Positions 7,250-15,454 of a stretch of 64,000 bases of DNA are shown here, piece after piece. The notes below the pieces were generated by a model. It was given only the letters and a program-made list of their open reading frames with translations. It was not told the origin of the DNA and searched no databases. Position 1 is the stretch's first letter. Each line of letters starts with the position of its first letter. The translations under genes were made by a program, and so were the position numbers. Origin of the DNA: an uncultured Acetatifactor sp. (GTDB taxonomy: Bacteria; Bacillota; Clostridia; Lachnospirales; Lachnospiraceae); NCBI GenBank assembly GCA_934402315.1, contig CAKRTS010000018.1, positions 1-64,000 of the forward strand. The letters are read 5' to 3'.

Positions 7250-8293
7250 ATGAGTGACAGAATGGACAGATTTGCCAGCATCAGGCAGGAAATTCTGGAA
7301 GGCATGGAACAGCGTGCAGGTTCGAGGGCGGCGGCTTTTGAACTGAGAAAGCAGTTCCTGGATTCCAAGACAGGAAAGATCGGTCAGATGATGAAGGAGA
7401 TGAGGAGCATTGCGCCGGAGGAGAGAGCGGGCTTCGGCAAGAATGTGAACGAATTAAAGGAATGGGCGCAGCAGAAGTTTACGGAGCTGGATGAAAAGAT
7501 GAAGGCGAAGGAACTGGAGATGCGCTATGAGCATGAAAAGATCGACGTGACCATGCCCGCAAGGAAAATTCAGGCGGGAAATCTTCACCCCATCACCCAG
7601 ATGCGAAACCAGCTGATCGACGTCTTCGCGGGAATGGGCTTTGAGGTCGTGGAGACAAAGGAGATCGAGAACGATTACTATAACTTCACCGCGCTGAACA
7701 CACCGCAGGATCACCCGGCGAGAGACATGCAGGACACCTTCTATCTGTCACCGGAATTCCTTCTGGCGACGCAGACATCGGCTGCACAGATTCATACCAT
7801 GGAGAAGAAGAAGCCGCCGATCAAGATGATCGCTGCACCGGGCAAGGTGTTCCGCTCTGATGATGATGCGACACATTCCCCGATGTTCCATCAGCTGGAA
7901 GGACTGGTTGTGGACAAGAAGATCACGGTGTGCGACCTGAAGGGAATGCTGGATGTATTTGTACAGAAGATCTACGGCGAGAGCACGACAACGCGGCTTC
8001 GTCCCTCTTATTTCCCGTTCACGGAGCCTTCCGTGGAGGTGGATGTCAGCTGCTTCGAGTGCGGCGGCAAGGGCTGCAAGCTCTGCAAGGGAACCGGCTG
8101 GATCGAAATCCTCGGCGCTGGAATCGTCAATAAGAAGGTACTGGAAAACTGCGGTATTGATTCTGACGAGTACAGCGGACTTGCGTTCGGTATCGGGATT
8201 GAGCGTGCTGCCATGCTGAAGTACGGAATCAATAACATTAAGCTGTTCTATGAATCCGATCTGCGCGTGCTGCGCCAGATCGATGATAACTAA
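7250..8293 (+). CDS. pheS: Phenylalanine--tRNA ligase alpha subunit
   Basis: Catalytic subunit of the (alpha-beta)2 enzyme that charges tRNA-Phe in the cytosol. 347 residues, normal length. Residues 1-95 form the N-terminal coiled coil. The class II core shows [20 protein letters not shown] near 147-166, motif 2 [20 protein letters not shown] at about 198-217, and motif 3 [13 protein letters not shown] at 311-323. A four-Cys cluster at 269-279 ([12 protein letters not shown]) is typical of Firmicutes PheS. The start is set by GGAGG about 8 nt upstream. It is regulated by the T-box leader and lies 19 nt upstream of pheT. Confidence 0.97.
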   Translation: MSDRMDRFASIRQEILEGMEQRAGSRAAAFELRKQFLDSKTGKIGQMMKEMRSIAPEERAGFGKNVNELKEWAQQKFTELDEKMKAKELEMRYEHEKIDVTMPARKIQAGNLHPITQMRNQLIDVFAGMGFEVVETKEIENDYYNFTALNTPQDHPARDMQDTFYLSPEFLLATQTSAAQIHTMEKKKPPIKMIAAPGKVFRSDDDATHSPMFHQLEGLVVDKKITVCDLKGMLDVFVQKIYGESTTTRLRPSYFPFTEPSVEVDVSCFECGGKGCKLCKGTGWIEILGAGIVNKKVLENCGIDSDEYSGLAFGIGIERAAMLKYGINNIKLFYESDLRVLRQIDDN

Positions 8294-8312
8294 AGGAAAC
8301 GGAGGAGAGAAG

Positions 8313-10733
8313 ATGTTAGTACCGCTTAGTTGGCTGAAAGAATATGTGGAGATAGAGATTACGCCGCAGGAGCTGGAGAAGAAGCTGTTTTCCTGTGGAT
8401 TTGAAGTAGAAGAACTGACAGAGGTTGGAAAAGACATCAGCAAGGTTGTCGTCGGACTGGTGGAGGAGTGCGAGCCGATCCCGGAGACCCATCTGCATGT
8501 GTGCAGGGTGAACGCGGGGGAGCACGGCAGCTTTCAGGTGTGCTGCGGCGCAGATAATGTAAAGGCGGGGGGCAAGTATCCCGTCGCGCTGGTCGGGGCG
8601 ACTGTCTATATGACGGCAAAGGATCATAAGACCGTCGAGGGAACCATGACGATCAAGAAGGGAAAGCTTCGCGGCTATGAGTCGGAGGGTATGCTCTGCT
8701 CCGGCGTGGAGCTCGGTGTCAGCGAAAATATGTATCCCGGCGCAGAATATAACGGACTGCTGGTTCTGCCGGAGGACACACAGCCCGGCGCGGATGTGAA
8801 GCCGATTCTCGGACTGGACGACTGGATTTTCGATGTCTCCATCACGGCGAACAGACCGGACTGCCAGAGCATTCTCGGCCTTGCGAGAGAGGTTGCGGCA
8901 GTGCTCGATAAGGAGCTGAAGGAGCCCGCCATGGACTACACGGAGACGGAGGTCAGAAAGGAAGGCTTTAACGTCACCGTCGAGGCGCAGGACATCTGCC
9001 CGAGATACATCGGACATTATGTCTATGACGTGAAGATCGGGGAGTCTCCGCTCTGGATGAAGCGCAGACTGGCGCTGGTCGGCCAGGACGCAATCTCCAA
9101 CATCGTCGATATAACGAATTATGTGATGCTCGAGATGGGACAGCCGATGCATGCGTTTGACTGCGATTATCTCGAGGGCAATGCGATCTGCGTCAGACGT
9201 GCCGGTGAGGGCGAAAAGATCACGACACTGGACGAGCAGGAATATACGCTGAATCCGAATAACCTTGTCATCTGTGACGGCGTGAAGCCGGTCGCGCTGG
9301 CTGGTGTTATGGGCGGCTTGAATTCGGAGATCCGCGACACCACGACAGAGGTGATGTTCGAGTCTGCGAAGTTTGCGAGAGACAATATCCGTAAGACCTC
9401 ACGTTCCCTCGGAAAGCGCACGGACGCAAGCGCGAAGTACGAGAAGGGTGTTGACGAGTATTCCACGATCCACGCGATGAAGCGGGCGCTGCATTTGATT
9501 GAAGAGCTTGGCTGCGGCAAGGTTTCCGCGACGCATATCGATGTCAACACGGGAAATACCGCAGAGCCCAGACCGCTGAAGGTGAGCGTCAGCCGTGTCA
9601 ACAACGTTCTCGGCATCGAGGTTCCGAATGAAGAGATCCTTCATATCATGAAGAATCTGCAGTTTGCGCCGTCCATCGAGGGTGACGAGCTGACCTTGCA
9701 GGTTCCGGCATACCGCGAGGATATGGAGACATATCAGGATGTCGCGGAGGAAGTCATCCGTATGTACGGCTATGAGCATGTGATCCCGACCTTCATGCCC
9801 GATGCGAAGGTGACGATGGGAGGACTGAACCAGAAGCAGAAGAAGGAGATGAAACTGAAGAGAACGCTGTGTGGAACCGGCGCTTATGAGTGTATTCATT
9901 ATTCCTTCATTTCTCCTGCCGATCTGGATCTTTTGAGACTGCCGGAGGATGCGCCCGAGAGAAAGGCGATCCGCATATTGAATCCCATCAACGAGGAGCT
10001 GTCCCTGATGAGGACGACGCTTGCGGCATCCATGCTGAATGCGGTTGCCAGAAACCAGAAGAAGGGAAATCTTTCGGGAAGACTGTTTGAGGTGGGTAAA
10101 ATCTTCGTGGCAGATGAGCTGCCGTTAAAGGATTACCCGGACGAGAGAGACACACTCTGCATCGGTATTTTTGGCGAGAATGAGAGCTTCTTCACCTTAA
10201 AGGGAATGGCGGAGACACTGGCAGACACCATGTTCGGACATTTTGAGTACGAGAGATCGACCAGACCGTTCCTGCATCCCTATCAGACGGCTGATATTTT
10301 CTGTGAGGGAGAGAAGGTCGGCTATCTCGGCAAGGTGGCATATGAGGTTATTGAAAAGCTGGATCTGAGAACCGACGCTTATCTGCTGGAGCTGGATCTG
10401 AAGAAGCTGTATGCGACTTATGAGAAAAAAGCAGCGTTCGAGCCGCTGTCCCGGTTCCCCGAGGAGAGCAGAGACCTTGCGCTCGTCATGAGCAGAGACA
10501 TTACCTGCGGTCAGGTGGAGAACGTGATAAGGGAAGCATGCTCCCATATCGGTGACATCCGGCTGTTCGATGTCTACGAGGGCGGACAGATCCCCGAGGA
10601 TAAGCGCAGCATGGCATTCACAGTCGAATTTGTGCCGGGAGATGAGCCCTTTGAGGCAGATGCCGTTGAAAGGTTTGTGAAGAAGATACTGAAGAACCTG
10701 AAAAATGAACTGGATATTGATCTGAGAAGTTAA
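8313..10733 (+). CDS. pheT: Phenylalanine--tRNA ligase beta subunit
   Basis: 806 residues, normal for PheT. From the N-terminus: MLVPLSWLKEYVEIEI, a tRNA-binding OB domain (about 40-150), the B3/B4 editing region, B5 domains in the middle, and a C-terminal FDX-ACB anticodon-binding domain ending RFVKKILKNLKNELDIDLR. It recognises tRNA and hydrolyses mischarged Tyr-tRNA. I choose ATG 8313 because GGAGGAG precedes it by 6 nt and the product then starts as the family does; longer in-frame readings run back into pheS. Co-transcribed with pheS. Confidence 0.97.
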   Translation: MLVPLSWLKEYVEIEITPQELEKKLFSCGFEVEELTEVGKDISKVVVGLVEECEPIPETHLHVCRVNAGEHGSFQVCCGADNVKAGGKYPVALVGATVYMTAKDHKTVEGTMTIKKGKLRGYESEGMLCSGVELGVSENMYPGAEYNGLLVLPEDTQPGADVKPILGLDDWIFDVSITANRPDCQSILGLAREVAAVLDKELKEPAMDYTETEVRKEGFNVTVEAQDICPRYIGHYVYDVKIGESPLWMKRRLALVGQDAISNIVDITNYVMLEMGQPMHAFDCDYLEGNAICVRRAGEGEKITTLDEQEYTLNPNNLVICDGVKPVALAGVMGGLNSEIRDTTTEVMFESAKFARDNIRKTSRSLGKRTDASAKYEKGVDEYSTIHAMKRALHLIEELGCGKVSATHIDVNTGNTAEPRPLKVSVSRVNNVLGIEVPNEEILHIMKNLQFAPSIEGDELTLQVPAYREDMETYQDVAEEVIRMYGYEHVIPTFMPDAKVTMGGLNQKQKKEMKLKRTLCGTGAYECIHYSFISPADLDLLRLPEDAPERKAIRILNPINEELSLMRTTLAASMLNAVARNQKKGNLSGRLFEVGKIFVADELPLKDYPDERDTLCIGIFGENESFFTLKGMAETLADTMFGHFEYERSTRPFLHPYQTADIFCEGEKVGYLGKVAYEVIEKLDLRTDAYLLELDLKKLYATYEKKAAFEPLSRFPEESRDLALVMSRDITCGQVENVIREACSHIGDIRLFDVYEGGQIPEDKRSMAFTVEFVPGDEPFEADAVERFVKKILKNLKNELDIDLRS

Positions 10734-10746
10734 GGAGGGCAGGAGT

Positions 10747-12174
10747 ATGTTAAAGAAATACGCATGGGAAAAATACGATGAGAAGAAGCTGAAAAAGCTG
10801 GAGAAGCTGTCTGCGGAATACCGTGAGTTCCTTGACAACGGAAAGACGGAGCGGGAATGCGTGGACACGATCGTGAACACCATCGAGGCGGAAGGCTACC
10901 GCGAGCTTGAGGAGATCATCAAGGAAGGCGGCAAGGTTCAGGAGGGTGATAAGGTATACAGTGTTTGGATGAACAAGTCCATCGTGATGTTCCAGGTCGG
11001 AAAGAAGCCTCTGACTGACGGACTGAACATTCTTGGGGCGCACATCGACAGTCCCAGACTCGACGTGAAACAGAATCCGCTTTTCGAGGACATAGATCAC
11101 ACCTTTGCCTATCTTGACACCCATTATTACGGCGGCGTCAAGAAATATCAGTGGGTGACGCTGCCTCTCGCCATCCACGGCGTCGTTGTGAAGAAGGACG
11201 GCACCACGGTCGAACTGAACATCGGAGAGAACGAGGATGATCCTGTATTCTTCGTGTCTGATCTGCTGATCCATCTGGCAGCAGAGCAGATGGAGAAGAA
11301 GGCGGCGAAGGTGATCGAGGGTGAGGCGCTTGACCTGATCGTCGGAAGCAGACCGCTTGTATTCGGAGAGGGCGAGAAGGAAACCGATGAGGGCAAGAAA
11401 AAGGCAGAGAATGTTGTAAAAGCCGGCGTGCTTGACATCCTGAAAAAGAACTATGACTTTGAGGAAGATGACTTCCTTTCCGCCGAGCTGGAGGTGGTTC
11501 CTGCCGGAAAGGCTAGGGAGGCAGGCTTTGACCGTGCTATGATTCTTGCTTACGGACAGGACGACAGAGTGTGTGCATTTACCTCCATGAGAGCAATGCT
11601 TGACATTAAGGAGACAGACCGCACGGTATGCTGTATCCTTGTGGATAAGGAGGAGATCGGCTCTGTGGGAGCGACCGGCATGCAGTCTCATTTCTTTGAG
11701 AACGCAGTGGCGGAGCTGATGAACCTGAAGGGCGAGTACAGCGAGCTGAACGTCAGAAGGTGTCTGGCAAACAGCTGTATGCTCTCCTCCGATGTCAGCG
11801 CCGGCTTCGATCCGGGCTACAGATCCTGCTTTGAGCTGAAAAATGCGGCATGGCTGGGCGCAGGCATGGTATTTAACAAGTTTACCGGTGCAAGAGGAAA
11901 GTCTGGCTCCAACGATGCAAATGCAGAGTACATGGCACATCTGCGCAAGATCATGGACGAGGGCGGAATCACCTACCAGACAGCCGAGCTCGGAAAGGTC
12001 GATGTCGGCGGTGGCGGAACGATCGCATACATCCTTGCACTGTATGGCATGAATGTCATCGACAGCGGTGTTCCCGTGTTGAACATGCATGCACCTTGGG
12101 AGGCAACGAGCAAGGCGGATATTTATGAGGCATACCGCGGCTATAAGGTGTTTGCGCAGAAAGCAACGATATAA
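10747..12174 (+). CDS. M18-family aminopeptidase
   Basis: 475 residues of an M18 metallo-aminopeptidase, a cytosolic dodecameric enzyme removing acidic or neutral N-terminal residues. Metal-ligand motifs are visible: [11 protein letters not shown] near residue 97, the DKEEIGS pair near residue 300, a [10 protein letters not shown] segment at about 350, and a C-terminal [11 protein letters not shown] with the last His ligand. Family members are usually 430-480 residues. GGAGGGCAGGAGT precedes the ATG, only 13 nt after pheT, so it is probably in the same operon. Which substrates it prefers cannot be read from sequence. Confidence 0.9.
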   Translation: MLKKYAWEKYDEKKLKKLEKLSAEYREFLDNGKTERECVDTIVNTIEAEGYRELEEIIKEGGKVQEGDKVYSVWMNKSIVMFQVGKKPLTDGLNILGAHIDSPRLDVKQNPLFEDIDHTFAYLDTHYYGGVKKYQWVTLPLAIHGVVVKKDGTTVELNIGENEDDPVFFVSDLLIHLAAEQMEKKAAKVIEGEALDLIVGSRPLVFGEGEKETDEGKKKAENVVKAGVLDILKKNYDFEEDDFLSAELEVVPAGKAREAGFDRAMILAYGQDDRVCAFTSMRAMLDIKETDRTVCCILVDKEEIGSVGATGMQSHFFENAVAELMNLKGEYSELNVRRCLANSCMLSSDVSAGFDPGYRSCFELKNAAWLGAGMVFNKFTGARGKSGSNDANAEYMAHLRKIMDEGGITYQTAELGKVDVGGGGTIAYILALYGMNVIDSGVPVLNMHAPWEATSKADIYEAYRGYKVFAQKATI

Positions 12175-12190
12175 GATAGGAATTCATGAC

Positions 12191-13222
12191 ATGGAATTAA
12201 AAAAATCTGATTTTTATTTTGATCTGCCGCAGGAACTGATTGCGCAGGACCCGCTGGAGGATCGCTCGTCGTCGAGACTGCTTGTGCTTGACAAACATAC
12301 CGGCGAGATCAGCCATCATGTGTTTAAGGATATTGTGGATTATCTGAGACCGGGTGACTGTCTTGTCCTGAACAACACCAAGGTTATCCCCGCGCGCCTT
12401 CTCGGCGAGCGGGAGGGGACCGGCGCGCATGTGGAGGTGCTTCTTCTGAAACGGAAGGAGGCGGATGTCTGGGAAACGCTGGTCAAGCCCGGCAAGAAAT
12501 GCAAGCCCGGGACGAGACTGTCCTTCGGAGACGGACTGTTGAAGGCAGAGGTGCTGGAGACGGTGGAAGAGGGCAACCGGCTGATCCGCTTTGAGTATGA
12601 GGGCATCTGGGAGGAGGTACTGGACAGGCTCGGGGAAATGCCTCTCCCTCCCTACATCACACATAAGCTGCAGGACAGGAACCGTTACCAGACAGTGTAT
12701 GCAAAATATGAAGGCTCGGCGGCAGCGCCAACGGCGGGACTGCATTTTACGAAAGAGCTTCTGGAGCAGATAGAGGCGAAGGGTGTGACGACCGCCTATG
12801 TGACGCTTCATGTGGGGCTTGGCACCTTCCGGCCCGTCAAGGAGGAGAATGTGCTGGAGCATCACATGCACTCGGAGTATTATCAGGTGCCGGAGTCCGA
12901 GGCGGAAAAGATTAATGCAGCGAAGAAAAACGGTGGCAGAATCATCTGCGTCGGCACGACCAGCTGCCGGACGGTGGAGAGCGCGTCGGACGAAGAAGGT
13001 ATTGTGCATGCCGGAAGCGGCAATACAGAAATTTTTATCTATCCGGGGTATCGGTTCAAGGTGCTGGATGCACTGATTACGAATTTTCATCTGCCGGAAT
13101 CTACACTGGTCATGCTTGTCAGTGCGCTGGCGGGCCGGGAACATGTACTGAGTGCCTATGAGGAGGCAATTCGCCAGAAGTACAGATTTTTCAGCTTCGG
13201 GGATGCCATGTTTATCAGCTGA
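12191..13222 (+). CDS. queA: tRNA S-adenosylmethionine ribosyltransferase-isomerase
   Basis: QueA transfers the ribosyl part of S-adenosylmethionine to 7-aminomethyl-7-deazaguanine in tRNA, forming epoxyqueuosine. 343 residues, the family length. Typical segments are [12 protein letters not shown](D)[39 protein letters not shown] and a C-terminal [22 protein letters not shown] region. The start is ATG 12191, preceded by AGGAATTC; longer readings overlap the aminopeptidase gene out of frame. It follows that gene by 16 nt and probably belongs to the same transcript. No other queuosine gene is in the window. Confidence 0.95.
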   Translation: MELKKSDFYFDLPQELIAQDPLEDRSSSRLLVLDKHTGEISHHVFKDIVDYLRPGDCLVLNNTKVIPARLLGEREGTGAHVEVLLLKRKEADVWETLVKPGKKCKPGTRLSFGDGLLKAEVLETVEEGNRLIRFEYEGIWEEVLDRLGEMPLPPYITHKLQDRNRYQTVYAKYEGSAAAPTAGLHFTKELLEQIEAKGVTTAYVTLHVGLGTFRPVKEENVLEHHMHSEYYQVPESEAEKINAAKKNGGRIICVGTTSCRTVESASDEEGIVHAGSGNTEIFIYPGYRFKVLDALITNFHLPESTLVMLVSALAGREHVLSAYEEAIRQKYRFFSFGDAMFIS

Positions 13223-13267
13223 CGAATATCTGTATATGATATTGGGGAGGCGGAAGAGAGGAAAGGT

Positions 13268-13603
13268 ATGGACGAGAGACGGAAAAATAAGAGAACAAGT
13301 ATGACGTCGAAGCTCATGATGAAACGGCTGGACGGCAACTCCAGCAAGGAGTCTACGATCAATATTCTGGATGTGTCAAAGTCGGGTATCGGCTTTGAGT
13401 GTGGGGAGCAGTTACAGATAGGCGAGGTATATGAGGCGTACCTGACGATCTGGACGAAGGAAGTATTGCATGCGTTCCTGCAGATCGTGAGGATCGAGAT
13501 GAAGCCTGACGGCTATTCCTACGGCGCAATCTTTATCGGAATGTCGGAGACGGAGCTTGCGAGGATCGAGACCTATCAGACAGTACGGGAAATGGAAAAC
13601 TGA
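13268..13603 (+). CDS. PilZ-domain protein (c-di-GMP receptor type)
   Basis: 111 residues forming a single PilZ domain. The two c-di-GMP contacts are present: an Arg-rich RRKNKR at residues 4-9 (RxxxR) and DVSKSGIGF around residues 35-43 (the D/NxSxxG loop). It probably senses c-di-GMP in the cytosol and passes the signal to a partner. GAGGAAAGG precedes the ATG. The next gene starts 1 nt after its stop, so translation is coupled with a VanZ-like membrane protein, which is a natural candidate partner. Confidence 0.85.
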   Translation: MDERRKNKRTSMTSKLMMKRLDGNSSKESTINILDVSKSGIGFECGEQLQIGEVYEAYLTIWTKEVLHAFLQIVRIEMKPDGYSYGAIFIGMSETELARIETYQTVREMEN

Positions 13604-13604
13604 T

Positions 13605-14096
13605 TTGAAGAAGAGAATAATACTTACAGTGTTGGCGGCGGCATTGCTGTTGCTGCTCTATATGATGATATTTGGATTTTCGGCGCAGGATGCGGAAGAA
13701 TCGGGAGGTCTGAGCCAGATGGTGTCGCAGAAATGCGTGGATCTGCTGAATGATCTGTCAGGAAATGACTGGACGGCTGATTACAGGAAAAGCCTGACGG
13801 AATGGTTTGAACATCCGCTGCGCAAGCTGGCGCATTTTTCCGAGTACGCCTGCATGGGAATACTGCTCTATGTGCTGTGGAGCCAGTGGATCAGCCGTGG
13901 AAGGCGGCTGTACCTGCTGATCGGTGTCTGGCTGTTTTTGTCCGCTGCGATGGATGAATTTCACCAGTTCTTTGTCCCCGGGCGCTATTGCAGCCTGAAG
14001 GATGTGCTGCTGGATACCTGCGGCGGCATTACGGGGATGTTCGTGTGTGCCGGGATTACAATATTGTGTCAAAAAAGAAAGGGGCGTACCACATAG
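13605..14096 (+). CDS. VanZ-like membrane protein
   Basis: 163 residues from a TTG at 13605, 1 nt after the PilZ stop. It has an N-terminal membrane segment (residues 4-24), a 60-residue loop, then the VanZ signature: RKLAHFSEYACMG near residue 78, DEFHQFFVPGR near 120 and a LLDTCGG segment followed by the last helix. VanZ gives low-level teicoplanin resistance in enterococci; most homologues have no known role, though envelope functions are suspected. Coupling to PilZ suggests c-di-GMP control. No better ATG start keeps the signature intact. Confidence 0.8.
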   Translation: MKKRIILTVLAAALLLLLYMMIFGFSAQDAEESGGLSQMVSQKCVDLLNDLSGNDWTADYRKSLTEWFEHPLRKLAHFSEYACMGILLYVLWSQWISRGRRLYLLIGVWLFLSAAMDEFHQFFVPGRYCSLKDVLLDTCGGITGMFVCAGITILCQKRKGRTT

Positions 14097-14112
14097 CGTG
14101 GTATGCTCCTTT
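14078..14112. terminator. Bidirectional terminator between VanZ-like gene and tyrA
   Basis: AAAGGGGCGTACCAC (14078-14092) pairs with GTGGTATGCTCCTTT (14098-14112) with two wobble pairs. It is flanked by A residues on the left and T residues on the right, so it can serve both converging genes. It overlaps the VanZ-like stop codon. Confidence 0.8.
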
Positions 14113-14125
14113 TGTGTTACAGAAA

Positions 14126-15226
14126 TCAGCCGCGCAGATGAACACTGTAGCCGGTGGTCTCGAGAATGCTGACTGCGGTTTCCATGGCGGAGGCATCGTA
14201 GAATTCGATCCGCAAAACACCGTCCTCGGATTCCCTGTTATGCGTAATGCCGATGTTCTTGATGCTCAGCCTGTGGTTGGCGAGAAGAGCGACAATGCGG
14301 GAGAGCGAACCGGATTTGTCCGCAATGTCCACATTGAAGCTGAACGAGCGCTTGATCGGGCCGCTCGAGGCATTGATGAAGGAATCGCGGTAGATGCGGG
14401 CACTGTCGAAGAGCGTGTAGAGAGCATCTGCCTGATGGCTGTCGATTTCCGATTTGATGGCGGTCAGAGAGTCGATATAGCCCTGCAGGAGAGCGGAAAT
14501 GTTCCCACCGTTTGTCAGGCAGATCTGCTGCCACATGGCGGCGGAGGAGGATGCGATTCTCGTAATATCCTTGAAGCCTCCGGCGGCTACCAGTCTCATG
14601 ATTCCGTCCTCGGAGTCGCTGTCCCTTACAAGATTGACGAGGGAGGCGGCGATGACGTGGGGAAGATGGCTGATGGCGGCGGTGATATAGTCATGCTTTT
14701 CGTAGTCGAGGATGAGCGGGATGGCACCCAGCTTCTCCACAAGCGCACGGTAGGCTTCCAGTCTGTCCGCGGGGACGGAGGAGGTCGGTGTCAGAATGTA
14801 GTAAGCGTTTTCCAGAAGCGACGCTTTGGAATTAATGTACCCGACCCTTTCGCTGCCCGCCATGGGATGTCCGCCGATGAAGCAGTGCTCCAGCCCGGCG
14901 GTGCGGATTGCCTCGTGTATGGTGCTCTTGACGCTGCCGACATCCGTCAGGAGACATTTATCGGGAAGGATTTTCTTCACGGCTGCCAGATTGGCATCAT
15001 TTTTCTGAACCGGCGCACATAGAAATAGATAATCGCAGTCCGAGAAACTCCCGTCGATCGCGGGTGCCGTGACATCGACGACACCGTCCTGGGCGGCAAG
15101 CCGCAGTGTGCCGGGGTTGATGTCATAGGCGACGATACGGATGCGATGGTTGTATTCCTTCAGCGCTCTGGCGATAGAGCCGCCGATCAAGCCGAGGCCG
15201 ATAAAGCCACAAGTCAGGTCTGACAT
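14126..15226 (-). CDS. tyrA: Prephenate dehydrogenase with ACT domain
   Basis: 366 residues. It oxidatively decarboxylates prephenate to 4-hydroxyphenylpyruvate in tyrosine synthesis. A Rossmann fold opens with GFIGLGLIGGSIARAL (residues 7-22). GGHPMAGSERVGY near 118-130 holds the active-site His region. The C-terminal 75 residues (from NVDIADKSGSLSRIVALLAN) form an ACT domain, suggesting feedback by tyrosine. AGAGGA precedes the start on the minus strand. It is transcribed alone, against its neighbours, from the promoter at 15266-15294. Confidence 0.95.
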   Translation of the reverse strand: MSDLTCGFIGLGLIGGSIARALKEYNHRIRIVAYDINPGTLRLAAQDGVVDVTAPAIDGSFSDCDYLFLCAPVQKNDANLAAVKKILPDKCLLTDVGSVKSTIHEAIRTAGLEHCFIGGHPMAGSERVGYINSKASLLENAYYILTPTSSVPADRLEAYRALVEKLGAIPLILDYEKHDYITAAISHLPHVIAASLVNLVRDSDSEDGIMRLVAAGGFKDITRIASSSAAMWQQICLTNGGNISALLQGYIDSLTAIKSEIDSHQADALYTLFDSARIYRDSFINASSGPIKRSFSFNVDIADKSGSLSRIVALLANHRLSIKNIGITHNRESEDGVLRIEFYDASAMETAVSILETTGYSVHLRG

Positions 15227-15265
15227 AATATTATCCTCTGTCCTTTACAAAATAGTATTTGCTTC

Positions 15266-15294
15266 ACTATATCACTTCACCGCGCGAAAATCAA
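15266..15294 (-). promoter_or_regulatory. Promoter of tyrA
   Basis: On the minus strand TTGATT (15294-15289), 17-nt spacer, TATAGT (15271-15266), 40 nt before the tyrA start. Confidence 0.65.
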
Positions 15295-15334
15295 TAGGAT
15301 ATTGTATTCTGATTGCGTGAACTATTTTTGAAAT

Positions 15335-15357
15335 TTTTACAACAATATCTTGTAAAA
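15335..15357. promoter_or_regulatory. Palindromic operator candidate over the EF-G-paralogue promoter
   Basis: TTTTACAA (15335-15342) and TTGTAAAA (15350-15357) form a perfect 8+7+8 inverted repeat. The right arm covers the -35 hexamer. Its position suits a repressor site; the regulator is unknown. Confidence 0.5.
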
Positions 15358-15378
15358 TGACAAATTGTTTAGTAAAAT
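15350..15378 (+). promoter_or_regulatory. Promoter of the EF-G paralogue
   Basis: TTGTAA (15350-15355), 17-nt spacer, TAAAAT (15373-15378), followed by a 77-nt untranslated leader. Confidence 0.65.
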
Positions 15379-15454
15379 ATACCCATAAGAGCCAACGACT
15401 TGCTTAAATCAAGAACAAAGCACCAAAAATACTGCATAATTGGAGGAAAGTCTT

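Noticed and set aside
10750..12090. 446-codon minus-strand frame inside the M18 aminopeptidase gene
   Set aside because: Antisense shadow; no ribosome binding site and no recognisable domain.
13988..15022. 344-codon plus-strand frame opposite tyrA
   Set aside because: Gly/Asp-rich mirror of the tyrA gene; the minus-strand product is a full prephenate dehydrogenase.
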